Positions 8,464 to 15,008 of a stretch of 21,365 bases of DNA are shown piece after piece. The DNA lies in assembly GCA_934101625.1 (NCBI GenBank), contig CAKORV010000019.1, positions 1 through 21,365 on the forward strand, given 5' to 3'. A program made the position numbers and the translations under genes. Source of the stretch: an uncultured Bacilli bacterium. GTDB taxonomy: Bacteria > Bacillota_I > Bacilli_A > RF39 > UBA660. The first letter of the stretch is position 1. Each line of letters starts with the position of its first letter. The notes under the pieces are model-generated. The model was not told the origin of the DNA. It did not search any database and was given only the letters and a program-made list of their open reading frames with translations.

Positions 8464-8988
8464 ATGAAAGAAGATATTTTAAGATAAATTAAAAATGAAG
8501 TAAGTGATAAATTAGCAAAACTTGATGAATATAATAATCATACAAGATTATTAAATGAAAAAGTTGAAGAAAATAATAAAAAATATTTATCTAGAGGTTT
8601 ACCATTACATGATTCCACATTTTTACCTGAAAAAACTACATATGATATTATTTTTGAAACATATAAAAAACATATAAAATCAATTTTACCTGAAGAAACT
8701 AATCAAATATTTGTATATCTTGGTACTTATAAACCAAATAATTCAAAAGATGAGTTTGATTCTTTTGACATTGAAACTGAATTAAATGATTCTAAAGCTA
8801 GTTATAGACGATATGCAGATTTAGAAGGATTATGGGAAGAACAAGTACCTATTGAAAAATGTGAAGAGTTTGAAAAGTCGCATACAGTAATATATGATGA
8901 TTATAACAAATTACTAAAAGAATTTTTAATAAGTTCAATTTGTGATAGTCAAGATAAAGCCGTTTCACGAATTCTAAGAAGAAAATAA
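8464..8988 (+). pseudogene. Unknown gene interrupted by TAA at codon 8
   Basis: An ATG at 8464 sits six bases after a strong GGAGGA. After seven codons (MKEDILR) the frame meets TAA at 8485-8487, then stays open for 166 codons to a TAA at 8986-8988. The downstream frame has no ATG, GTG or TTG and so could not start by itself. Its translation looks like a real soluble protein of this genome (IKNEVSDKLAKLDEYNN at the start, IFVYLGTYKP and EGLWEEQVPIEK in the middle, SRILRRK at the end). The likely ancestral codon was CAA or AAA, one substitution away. Promoter, ribosome site and terminator are intact, so the lesion is recent, a sequencing or assembly error, or much less likely a recoded stop. 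The protein family is not recognised. Confidence 0.75.
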
Positions 8989-9004
8989 TAAACATTTAGT
9001 TAAA

Positions 9005-9038
9005 AAAGCATTATATTAAACAGATAATATAATGTTTT
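9005..9038 (+). terminator. Intrinsic terminator after the interrupted gene
   Basis: A 13-bp stem with one G.U pair (core CATTATATT at 9009-9017 with AATATAATG at 9026-9034), then TTTT and a T-rich tail. The stretch 9050-9150 beyond it shows nothing recognisable. Confidence 0.75.
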
Positions 9039-9151
9039 AATTTTGTATAAAAATTTAAACGATGAAACATAAAAAGAAAACTAAATAAAAAAACTAGATT
9101 TTTAAATCCAGACATCAAATATTTTTAGAGTATTTTTTGGAGTACAAAAAT

Positions 9152-9175
9152 AAAAAAGCCTTTACTACAAGGCCT
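9152..9175 (-). terminator. Intrinsic terminator of tRNA-Leu
   Basis: Read on the minus strand: a 7-bp stem, AGGCCTT with AAGGCTT (one G.U), a 6-base loop and a T6 run, starting 13 bases after the tRNA 3' end. Confidence 0.85.
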
Positions 9176-9188
9176 ATTAATCATTTTA

Positions 9189-9273
9189 TGGTGCTCCCCC
9201 AGGGAGTCGAACCCTGACATATTTCTATACACGATTTTGAATCGTGCGCGTCTACCAATTCCGCCACGGGAGC
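9189..9273 (-). tRNA. tRNA-Leu(CAA)
   Basis: An 85-base class II tRNA on the minus strand. The anticodon stem CACGA/TCGTG encloses TTCAAAA, giving anticodon CAA, which reads UUG. The variable arm is long (13 bases), the T arm is CAGGG-TTCGACT-CCCTG and the 3' CCA is encoded. The acceptor stem pairs at six positions but has G7 facing G66. It has its own promoter and terminator. Confidence 0.95.
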
Positions 9274-9282
9274 AGTAACTTA

Positions 9283-9311
9283 ATTATATATTAATATTTA
9301 TGAAAATACAA
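9283..9311 (-). promoter_or_regulatory. Promoter of tRNA-Leu
   Basis: On the minus strand: TTGTAT (9311-9306), 17 bp, TATAAT (9288-9283). The tRNA begins ten bases past the -10 box. Confidence 0.6.
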
Positions 9312-9331
9312 GAACAAACATAAAATTTATT

Positions 9332-9685
9332 ATGACTTATGAAAGTTTAAAAAGACTAAAAGCATTAAATATTGGTGAAATAATATTTATAATATTTATA
9401 GTTATATCTGTAAGTGGAATAATTGCTAATGAATATGAAAAGGATTACATATTAAAAAAGAATACCAATGGTAAAAAAATAGCACATTATATTAGACTTG
9501 CTGTTTTAGTTGTGGCTCTATTAATCTATATATACTTTTTAAAAACAAGAGTAGAAAAAGTAATAACAGCAAAAACATTTCTAAACAACCTAGATGTACT
9601 AGCAACCATTCTTTTTGTAATAGGTGGAATAATATTTATTTATACTGAATACAAAGGAGATGAAGAAGCAATAATTATTGAATAA
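9332..9685 (+). CDS. Small three-helix membrane protein
   Basis: 117 residues with three hydrophobic segments: about 15-31 (IIFIIFIVISVSGIIA), 53-69 (IRLAVLVVALLIYIYFL) and 89-104 (VLATILFVIGGIIFIY). An acidic C-terminus follows. It is an integral membrane protein of unknown function, and none of the helices carries charged residues that would suggest a channel or transporter family. No Shine-Dalgarno precedes the ATG at 9332; a TAAAAT box at 9321-9326 ends five bases before it, so translation may be leaderless. It lies just upstream of the glutamyl-tRNA synthetase gene, whose promoter overlaps its stop codon. Confidence 0.7.
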   Translation: MTYESLKRLKALNIGEIIFIIFIVISVSGIIANEYEKDYILKKNTNGKKIAHYIRLAVLVVALLIYIYFLKTRVEKVITAKTFLNNLDVLATILFVIGGIIFIYTEYKGDEEAIIIE

Positions 9686-9706
9686 GTATTAAAATTATAG
9701 TAAAAT
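9678..9706 (+). promoter_or_regulatory. Promoter of the glutamyl-tRNA synthetase gene
   Basis: TTGAAT (9678-9683), 17 bp, TAAAAT (9701-9706). The -35 box runs into the TAA stop of the membrane-protein gene. Confidence 0.6.
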
Positions 9707-9738
9707 AATATTGAACTTAAAGAAAAGAGGAATTATTT

Positions 9739-11364
9739 ATGAATTATAAAGAATTAGCTGATCTTTTATACCCAGATGTTACAATGACTATAGAAGATTT
9801 AGAAAAAAAATATCCTAAAAGAAATTTAGATGAAAATGCAATAGTAGGTCGTTTTGCACCTAGTCCTACTGGAAGAATGCATATGGGAAACTTATTCGCA
9901 GCATTTATTCCAGAAACATTTGCGCATCAATCTAATGGAGTATATCTTTTAAGAATAGAAGATACTGACTTAAAAAGAACCATTGAAGATGGAACAAGAC
10001 ATATTCTAGAAGATTTTAATGAATTTAATTTAGTTGTTGATGAAGATCCAATAAATGGTGGTGCATACGGTCCATATAGACAAAGAGAAAGAATAGATAT
10101 TTATCACACAGTAGCCAAATACTTAGTATCAATTGGAAGAGCATATCCTTGCTTTTGTAGTGAAGGAGAACTAGATGAAATGAGAAAACATCAAGAAGAA
10201 AACAAAGAAAGAATAGGTTACTATGGTAAATATGCAAAATGTAGAAATCTAACTTTAGAAGAAGTAAAAAAGCATTTAGAAAATAATGATGAATGGACTT
10301 TAAGATTAAAAAGTGAAGGAGACTTTAATAAGAAATTTATATTTAATGACTTAGTAAAAGGTAAGTTAGAATTACCAGAAAACGATATGGATCAAGTACT
10401 TATTAAATCTGATGGAGTACCACCTTATGCATTCGCACATGTATGTGATGATCACTTCATGAGAGTAAATCTTATAACAAGAGATGATTCATACATTTCA
10501 TCAGTCCCATTCCATGTAGAATTATGGGATGCATGTGGTTTTGAAAAACCTAAATTTGCACATATTCTTCCTATTAATAAAAAAGAAGGAGAAAAAATAA
10601 GAAAGATAAGTAAAAGAAAAGATCCAGAAGCAGCAGTTGCTTTCTATCATGAAAAAGGAATTCCTGTTGAAGCAATAAAACTATACTTTGCTACTTTACT
10701 AAATTCAAACTTTGAAGAATGGTTTATGGCAAACCCAACAAAATCCTATAGAGAATTTACTTTTACCTTTGACAAGATGAGTACAAGCGGTTCATTATTT
10801 GATTTAGAAAAACTAATTAATATATCTAAAAATTATATAAGTAGATTAAAAGCATCAGATGTTTACAATAACTTAATAAACTGGGCTCAGACATATGACA
10901 ATGATTTTTATGAATTAGTAACAAGATACAAAGATTATACTATAAATGTTTTAAATATTGAAAGAGAAGTAGATAGACCAAGAAAAGATATTGAAAGTTA
11001 TAGTGCTGTTAAAAGAGAAATTGGTTATATGTTTGATGAATTATTCTTTGATGAAGAAATTAATTTTGAAAGAAAAGATTTTTATTCTAAAGAAATGCTT
11101 GAATACTATATAGATAATGTTTATGATGAAAATGATGATAAACAAACTTGGTTTAGTAAAATAAAAGAAATGTGTCCAAAATTCGGCTTTGCAAGTGAAA
11201 CTAAAGAATACAAGGCAAATCCTGAAAATTTCAAAGGATCTCTAGCTCATGCATGCGAAGTAATTAGAGTTGCTGTAACTCATAGAACTATGACACCTGA
11301 TTTATATGAAATACTTAAATTATTAGGTAAAGAAAGAATAAAAGAAAGAATATCTGATTTTTAA
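9739..11364 (+). CDS. gltX: Glutamyl-tRNA synthetase, long clostridial-type
   Basis: A 541-residue class I aminoacyl-tRNA synthetase that attaches glutamate to tRNA-Glu in the cytoplasm. The ATG at 9739 follows AAGAGG (9725-9730) by eight bases. A lead-in of about 38 residues (YPDVTMTIEDLEKKYPKRNL) precedes the catalytic FAPSPTGRMHMGN (39-51; HIGH-class motif), then LLRIEDTDLKRT. The KMSKS-class motif is KISKR (289-293). A Cys pair in YPCFCSEGEL and a later KYAKC look like a zinc-binding knuckle. The N-terminal extension and total length fit the second GltX type found in Clostridia, not the ~480-residue standard enzyme. Whether it charges only Glu, or also Gln-type tRNA, cannot be told here. 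tRNA-Glu(CUC) lies 48 bases downstream on the same strand. Confidence 0.95.
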   Translation: MNYKELADLLYPDVTMTIEDLEKKYPKRNLDENAIVGRFAPSPTGRMHMGNLFAAFIPETFAHQSNGVYLLRIEDTDLKRTIEDGTRHILEDFNEFNLVVDEDPINGGAYGPYRQRERIDIYHTVAKYLVSIGRAYPCFCSEGELDEMRKHQEENKERIGYYGKYAKCRNLTLEEVKKHLENNDEWTLRLKSEGDFNKKFIFNDLVKGKLELPENDMDQVLIKSDGVPPYAFAHVCDDHFMRVNLITRDDSYISSVPFHVELWDACGFEKPKFAHILPINKKEGEKIRKISKRKDPEAAVAFYHEKGIPVEAIKLYFATLLNSNFEEWFMANPTKSYREFTFTFDKMSTSGSLFDLEKLINISKNYISRLKASDVYNNLINWAQTYDNDFYELVTRYKDYTINVLNIEREVDRPRKDIESYSAVKREIGYMFDELFFDEEINFERKDFYSKEMLEYYIDNVYDENDDKQTWFSKIKEMCPKFGFASETKEYKANPENFKGSLAHACEVIRVAVTHRTMTPDLYEILKLLGKERIKERISDF

Positions 11365-11393
11365 TTGTAAAAAATGAATGTATATGATAAAAT
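11365..11393 (+). promoter_or_regulatory. Promoter of tRNA-Glu
   Basis: TTGTAA (11365-11370) immediately after the gltX stop, 17 bp, then TGATAAAAT with the -10 at 11388-11393. Initiation near 11400 would leave about a dozen bases before the tRNA. Confidence 0.6.
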
Positions 11394-11408
11394 TTATATG
11401 CATTCATT
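11373..11408 (+). repeat. Inverted repeat between gltX and tRNA-Glu
   Basis: A 13-bp stem with one G.U pair (11373-11385 with 11396-11408) around a 10-base loop, ending five bases before the tRNA and without a T tract. It overlaps the tRNA promoter. In a read-through gltX-tRNA transcript it could serve as an RNA-processing site. Confidence 0.6.
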
Positions 11409-11412
11409 AAAT

Positions 11413-11488
11413 GGCCTGTTGGTGAAATGGTTAACACATAAGCCTCTCAAGCTTACATTCACGGGTTCAAATCCCGTACAGGTCACCA
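11413..11488 (+). tRNA. tRNA-Glu(CTC)
   Basis: A 76-base cloverleaf: acceptor GGCCTGT/ACAGGTC, anticodon stem TAAGC/GCTTA with loop CTCTCAA (anticodon CTC, reading GAG), T arm ACGGG-TTCAAAT-CCCGT, encoded CCA. It follows the synthetase that charges it. Confidence 0.95.
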
Positions 11489-11502
11489 AATATAATAACT
11501 AT

Positions 11503-11527
11503 CCCCGTATTTTCGGGGTTTTATTTT
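11503..11527 (+). terminator. Intrinsic terminator of tRNA-Glu
   Basis: A 5-bp G+C stem, CCCCG with CGGGG, around TATTTT, then TTTTATTTT. Confidence 0.85.
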
Positions 11528-11543
11528 AACTTTTTTCCGATTA

Positions 11544-11593
11544 TTACCACATTTACCAACATTTTCATAATTTCCATGGTAATTTTGTGGTAA
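11544..11593. repeat. Nested inverted repeat of TTACCA units
   Basis: TTACCACA (11544-11551) pairs with TGTGGTAA (11586-11593). Inside, TTACC (11553-11557) pairs with GGTAA (11578-11582), next to a CCATGG palindrome. It therefore has two direct TTACCA copies on the left and two inverted copies on the right, lying between convergent transcripts. Its function is unknown. Confidence 0.6.
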
Positions 11594-11605
11594 AAATTTA
11601 ATTAT

Positions 11606-11628
11606 AAAAAACCTAGCAAATCTAGGTT
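11606..11628 (-). terminator. Intrinsic terminator of the exported-protein gene
   Basis: On the minus strand: a perfect 7-bp stem, AACCTAG with CTAGGTT, a 5-base loop and a T run. Confidence 0.85.
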
Positions 11629-11645
11629 AATTTTAACACAATAAT

Positions 11646-12254
11646 TTAATAAAATTTTCCATTTATATCTTTAAATACAACAACATGAGAATCAAAATTA
11701 TAAGTACTATTATTATCAGATAAGTTATTTACAGAAACAATATATTTTTTATCAGTAACAGTTTTAATTTTAAAATCTTCATACATCAAACATTCTATAC
11801 ACACAACTTTTAAAGCACCATCTTCAGTTATATAATATAAATATTCATACCCACCATTACCATCATCAACTAAAAATGCATCAATAACATTTTTATCAAC
11901 TAAATAATTAGTATAATCTTTAAAATCTGGTATAGTAAGTTTAAGATTAAACTTTGAATCTAAAGTAGCACTAATAGTACTCTCATATAATCGACTTTGT
12001 GAACTAAGAGTTATTAAACCACTTTCAAATTCTATTCTTGTCTCATTTTTTCTTCTGCTTAAGTATTCTTTATATAATTTCTCACTTTCCTCATCACTTA
12101 TAGTAACTTCATTTTTGACACCATCATTATTATTTTCACATTTCACTTCTTCATTTTTAGAAAATAAAATAACCTTAGTTTTATAAAGTACCGCAAATGA
12201 AGTAAAGCATATAACTAATCCAAATAATAACCCCAATAAAATCTTTTTCATCAT
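11646..12254 (-). CDS. Membrane-anchored exported protein, unknown
   Basis: A 202-residue protein with a short basic start (MMKKI) and one hydrophobic segment (residues 5-23, LLGLLFGLVICFTSFAVLY), so a signal anchor or uncleaved signal. There is no lipobox. After a polar linker, residues about 55-70 are a charged helix (DEESEKLYKEYLSRRKNE). The rest, ending FKDINGKFY, is beta-rich and probably extracellular (FESGLITLSSQS, LKLTIPDF, KYIVSVNNL). Two cysteines in VVCIEC may pair. No family is recognised. AGGAGATGA (12266-12258) lies before two adjacent ATGs; the first (12254) has the better spacing. Its promoter carries a perfect inverted repeat over the -35 box, suggesting regulation. Confidence 0.8.
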   Translation of the reverse strand: MMKKILLGLLFGLVICFTSFAVLYKTKVILFSKNEEVKCENNNDGVKNEVTISDEESEKLYKEYLSRRKNETRIEFESGLITLSSQSRLYESTISATLDSKFNLKLTIPDFKDYTNYLVDKNVIDAFLVDDGNGGYEYLYYITEDGALKVVCIECLMYEDFKIKTVTDKKYIVSVNNLSDNNSTYNFDSHVVVFKDINGKFY

Positions 12255-12274
12255 TAATCATCTCCTATACTTTA

Positions 12275-12303
12275 ATTATTTTATATAAAAATATCAATGT
12301 CAA
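12275..12303 (-). promoter_or_regulatory. Promoter of the exported-protein gene
   Basis: On the minus strand: TTGACA (12303-12298), 17 bp, AATAAT (12280-12275). Confidence 0.65.
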
Positions 12304-12319
12304 TAAAAATCGACATTGA
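12294..12319 (-). promoter_or_regulatory. Inverted repeat over the -35 box, possible operator
   Basis: TCAATGTC (12294-12301) and GACATTGA (12312-12319) form a perfect 8-bp inverted repeat with a 10-base centre; its left arm covers most of the TTGACA box. It could be an operator. On the plus strand the T-rich flank would also allow a weak terminator. Nothing else is recognised in 12320-12474. Confidence 0.5.
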
Positions 12320-12474
12320 ATTTTATTTAAAACTCTTCTTTCTTAATTGACAATTATCTGATTTTATGATTTCTTGGTTGCATTATACATTTCATTTCAT
12401 TGGCTTATTTATTATGTTAAAGGAATAAAAAATCAATAATATTTTCATACAATATTTGTCAATACAAAAAATAT

Positions 12475-13011
12475 TTATTTTGAAACACCTTTATTACTTA
12501 ATTTATCATTATTAGAAAAATCTAAATAATCATAATATTCAGAAAGCAGGCCAATACCTTTACCACTCACAACATCAAAATAAAAATTATTATCATAACA
12601 TTTTCCAACTCTAACTCCTAAGTCTGTTTGCAATGGTACTAATTTAATATTTTTAGGACAATTATTTAATAAATAATCCATCATCATATTTGTATCAGTA
12701 CAATTGCCATTTTTAATATTATCGTATCCATTAACTATAGCATATTCAATAACTACCTCTTTATCTGATGGCAATTCTTTCATCATATCTTTAAGTAAAG
12801 ACATTTTATTATTACCAGCAGCATGTCCTGCCATTCCCCATTTATTTTTTCTATCATAAAAGAGTATTCCATCACAAACTGCTAATCCAACAGTTCCTAT
12901 TATATTTTTATTACTATCAGATACTACAAATTCATTCATTTCAGCAGTAGCAATATGTTCTACTAGTCCATTTAATAAGTCTAAAATTTGTTGATTAACT
13001 TGATTATTCAT
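12475..13011 (-). CDS. Solitary CheD-like putative deamidase
   Basis: 178 residues, cytoplasmic. Residues 40-63 carry T40, G42, L43, C46, D53, K57, G59 and H63. In Thermotoga CheD, as I recall it, the catalytic residues are Thr21, Cys27 and His44. Spacing Thr-to-Cys (6) and Cys-to-His (17) is identical here, as are the intervening G, L, D, K and G. The second half also follows CheD order: a helix (MMMDYLLNN), NIKLVPLQTDLGVRVGK, then a strand pair ending FDVVSGKGIGL. CheD enzymes deamidate glutamine side chains in chemoreceptors; the same fold occurs in CNF-type toxins. No chemotaxis gene is visible, so the substrate is unknown. GTGAGATGG lies just upstream of the ATG. Confidence 0.7.
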   Translation of the reverse strand: MNNQVNQQILDLLNGLVEHIATAEMNEFVVSDSNKNIIGTVGLAVCDGILFYDRKNKWGMAGHAAGNNKMSLLKDMMKELPSDKEVVIEYAIVNGYDNIKNGNCTDTNMMMDYLLNNCPKNIKLVPLQTDLGVRVGKCYDNNFYFDVVSGKGIGLLSEYYDYLDFSNNDKLSNKGVSK

Positions 13012-13050
13012 TATACCATCTCACTTTCTAATGATGTTATTTCTGTTTTC

Positions 13051-13079
13051 ATTATACACTACATTATTACTTTTGTTAA
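13051..13079 (-). promoter_or_regulatory. Promoter of the CheD-like gene
   Basis: On the minus strand: TTAACA (13079-13074), 17 bp, TATAAT (13056-13051). Confidence 0.75.
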
Positions 13080-13151
13080 TATTTGATTAAAAATTGAAAT
13101 AATAAAGAATTATAATATGAACTACCAAATCATTCAAAGATAAAATGTATA

Positions 13152-13180
13152 TTATATGATTAACCATCATATAATTTTTT
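13152..13180 (+). promoter_or_regulatory. Terminator-like hairpin in the leader of the carboxypeptidase gene
   Basis: A perfect 9-bp stem, TTATATGAT with ATCATATAA, with loop TAACC and a T6 run ending three bases before the ATG at 13184. No upstream plus-strand gene needs a terminator here. It may be an attenuator for a transcript from the TATAAT at 13111-13116 (weak -35). Alternatively TATAAT at 13170-13175, in its right arm, is a -10 box for a leaderless message. Confidence 0.6.
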
Positions 13181-13183
13181 GAA

Positions 13184-14248
13184 ATGAAAAAATATTTAAT
13201 AATGTTAACAATTTTATTAATGGTTTTAATACCAAAAAAAACAAATGCACTAGAAAGTTTCATAGTAATGGACAGTGACAGTGGTAGAATTTTAGGTGGT
13301 TCTAATATAGATGAGAAGTATTTAATCGCAAGTACTACTAAAATAATGACTATTATGGTAGCTTTAGAAACAACTCCTTTAACAAATATAATATGTGCTG
13401 GAGATGAAATTAAAGAGGCATATGGTTCGATGATATATATTGATCAAGGTGAATGCATGACACTTTATGACTTACTAGTAGGACTTATGCTAAGAAGTGG
13501 AAACGATGCAGCCGTTGTAATTGCCACAAATACAATAGGCTATGATAATTTCATAAATAAAATGAATGAACTAGCAAGCAAAATTGGAATGAAAAACACA
13601 ATATTTACAAATCCTCATGGTCTTGATGAAAAAACTCAAAACTACAGTACTGCACATGACTTAGGACTATTAATGGCATATGCTACTAAAAATAAAATAT
13701 TTATGGAAATAACAAGCATAAAAAAATACACAACAACCACCTCAGTAGAAACACATTTATGGTACAATAAAAACAAATTACTAAGTCAATACAAATTCTC
13801 CACAAGTGGTAAAATAGGTTACACAAAAGCATCAGGACATGTATTTGTATCAAGTGCCACAAAAGGAAAAGAAAACTTAGTAATAGCAAGCATAAAAGAT
13901 GATAATCAATTCGTAACACATAAAAACTTATATGAAAAATATTTTAATGAATATGATAAATACAAAGTAATAGATAGCTACTCCTTTTCTGTAAAAGACA
14001 ATTACTACAAAAACTACTATTTATATGTTAAAGAAGATGTAGACATTATGTTAAATAAAAACGAACTAGATAAAGTAAATATAAAAATAAATATATATAA
14101 GAAAAAGAAAATCAAAGATAATGATGTTGTAGGAAATATAGAAGTATATGTAAATAATAAATATATAGAAAGTATTAATTTGTATGGAGTAAGTAAATCA
14201 TCAAAAATAAAGAAAAACAAAACTCTATTTAGTAATATATTTAGTTAA
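13184..14248 (+). CDS. dacF: Serine-type D-Ala-D-Ala carboxypeptidase (PBP5/DacF type)
   Basis: A 354-residue exported penicillin-binding protein that trims the terminal D-alanine from peptidoglycan stem peptides. The signal peptide is about residues 1-22 (hydrophobic core LIMLTILLMVLI, likely cleavage after TNA). The catalytic SxxK is S50-T-T-K53, the SxN motif is S105-G-N107, and NPHGLDE is present. The third motif, normally KTG, is K210-I-G212, followed by YTKASGH. Residues about 265-340 form the usual C-terminal beta domain; no clear C-terminal amphipathic anchor is seen. The ATG at 13184 has no Shine-Dalgarno; the ATG at 13202 would shorten the signal peptide and also lacks one. Assignment as a D,D-carboxypeptidase is firm; the exact symbol (dacF versus dacA) is not. 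Confidence 0.9.
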   Translation: MKKYLIMLTILLMVLIPKKTNALESFIVMDSDSGRILGGSNIDEKYLIASTTKIMTIMVALETTPLTNIICAGDEIKEAYGSMIYIDQGECMTLYDLLVGLMLRSGNDAAVVIATNTIGYDNFINKMNELASKIGMKNTIFTNPHGLDEKTQNYSTAHDLGLLMAYATKNKIFMEITSIKKYTTTTSVETHLWYNKNKLLSQYKFSTSGKIGYTKASGHVFVSSATKGKENLVIASIKDDNQFVTHKNLYEKYFNEYDKYKVIDSYSFSVKDNYYKNYYLYVKEDVDIMLNKNELDKVNIKINIYKKKKIKDNDVVGNIEVYVNNKYIESINLYGVSKSSKIKKNKTLFSNIFS

Positions 14249-14250
14249 TA

Positions 14251-14279
14251 TAGATTTTAATCTAATAATTTGATAAAAT
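14251..14279 (+). promoter_or_regulatory. Extended -10 promoter of the pseudouridine synthase gene
   Basis: TGATAAAAT with the -10 at 14274-14279, and a poor -35, TAGATT, 17 bp upstream. Confidence 0.5.
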
Positions 14280-14297
14280 AACTATGAGGTTTTAGTT

Positions 14298-15008
14298 ATG
14301 GAAAGATTACAAAAATATATAAGTGAATGTGGAATCGCAAGTAGAAGAAAAGCAGAAGAATTAATACTTGCTGGTAAAGTAAAAGTTAATGGAGAAGTAG
14401 TAAAAACTTTAGGAACTAAGGTAAATAGTGGTGATATGGTTTCTGTTAATGGACAAATTTTAACTAATGAATCAAAAGAGTATTATTTATTAAATAAACC
14501 TAGAGAAGTAATTAGTTCTGTTAGTGATGATAAACATAGAAAAACAGTAGTAGACTTTATTAATACTGACAAAAGAATATATCCAATAGGTAGATTAGAC
14601 TATGATACTACAGGTATTATATTATTAACAAATGATGGAGAATTATCTAACATTCTAACACATCCTAGTAGAGATATAGAAAAAGAATATGTAGCCAAAA
14701 TAAAAGGTTTCTTAACTAAAGAAGAAACAACTAAATTATGTAATGGAGTTTTATTAAATGGTATTAAAACAAAACCAGCATACTTTAAAATGAAAAAATA
14801 TGATAAAAAAACCGATACAGCTTATGTAAGAGTTATAATAACTGAAGGAAGAAATCATCAAGTAAAAGATATGTTTAAAAGTGTAGGTAAAGATGTACTA
14901 AAACTAACTAGAGAAAGATATGCATTTTTAGACCTAGGTAATCTAAAAAGTGGTGAATATAGAAAACTTACTATCAAAGAAGTAAAAATGCTTTATAGTT
15001 TAAAATAA
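14298..15008 (+). CDS. rluB: Ribosomal large-subunit pseudouridine synthase, RluB type
   Basis: A 236-residue RsuA/RluB-family enzyme that isomerises a specific uridine in rRNA. Residues 1-48 form the S4 RNA-binding domain (RLQKYISECGIASRRKAEE). YYLLNKPREVISS opens the catalytic domain. The catalytic aspartate is D101 in GRLDYDTTG, and GRNHQVKDMF near residue 195 is the family's late motif. Length and order are normal. GAGG (14286-14289) lies eight bases before the ATG. RluB acts on 23S rRNA at helix 89 in E. coli and B. subtilis, while RsuA acts on 16S; sequence reading alone favours RluB because of the Bacillota context. The stop codon lies in a terminator shared with the convergent ferredoxin gene. 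Confidence 0.9.
   Translation: MERLQKYISECGIASRRKAEELILAGKVKVNGEVVKTLGTKVNSGDMVSVNGQILTNESKEYYLLNKPREVISSVSDDKHRKTVVDFINTDKRIYPIGRLDYDTTGIILLTNDGELSNILTHPSRDIEKEYVAKIKGFLTKEETTKLCNGVLLNGIKTKPAYFKMKKYDKKTDTAYVRVIITEGRNHQVKDMFKSVGKDVLKLTRERYAFLDLGNLKSGEYRKLTIKEVKMLYSLK

Noticed and set aside
9050..9150. Riboswitch or small RNA in the gap before tRNA-Leu
   Set aside because: Only a short imperfect hairpin is present; no conserved aptamer pattern was recognised.
9189..9330. Prophage or island integrated at tRNA-Leu
   Set aside because: No integrase, no direct repeat of the tRNA 3' end and no phage genes on either side.
14249..14270. Terminator between the carboxypeptidase and rluB genes
   Set aside because: Only a 5-bp A+T stem without a T run; too weak to call.
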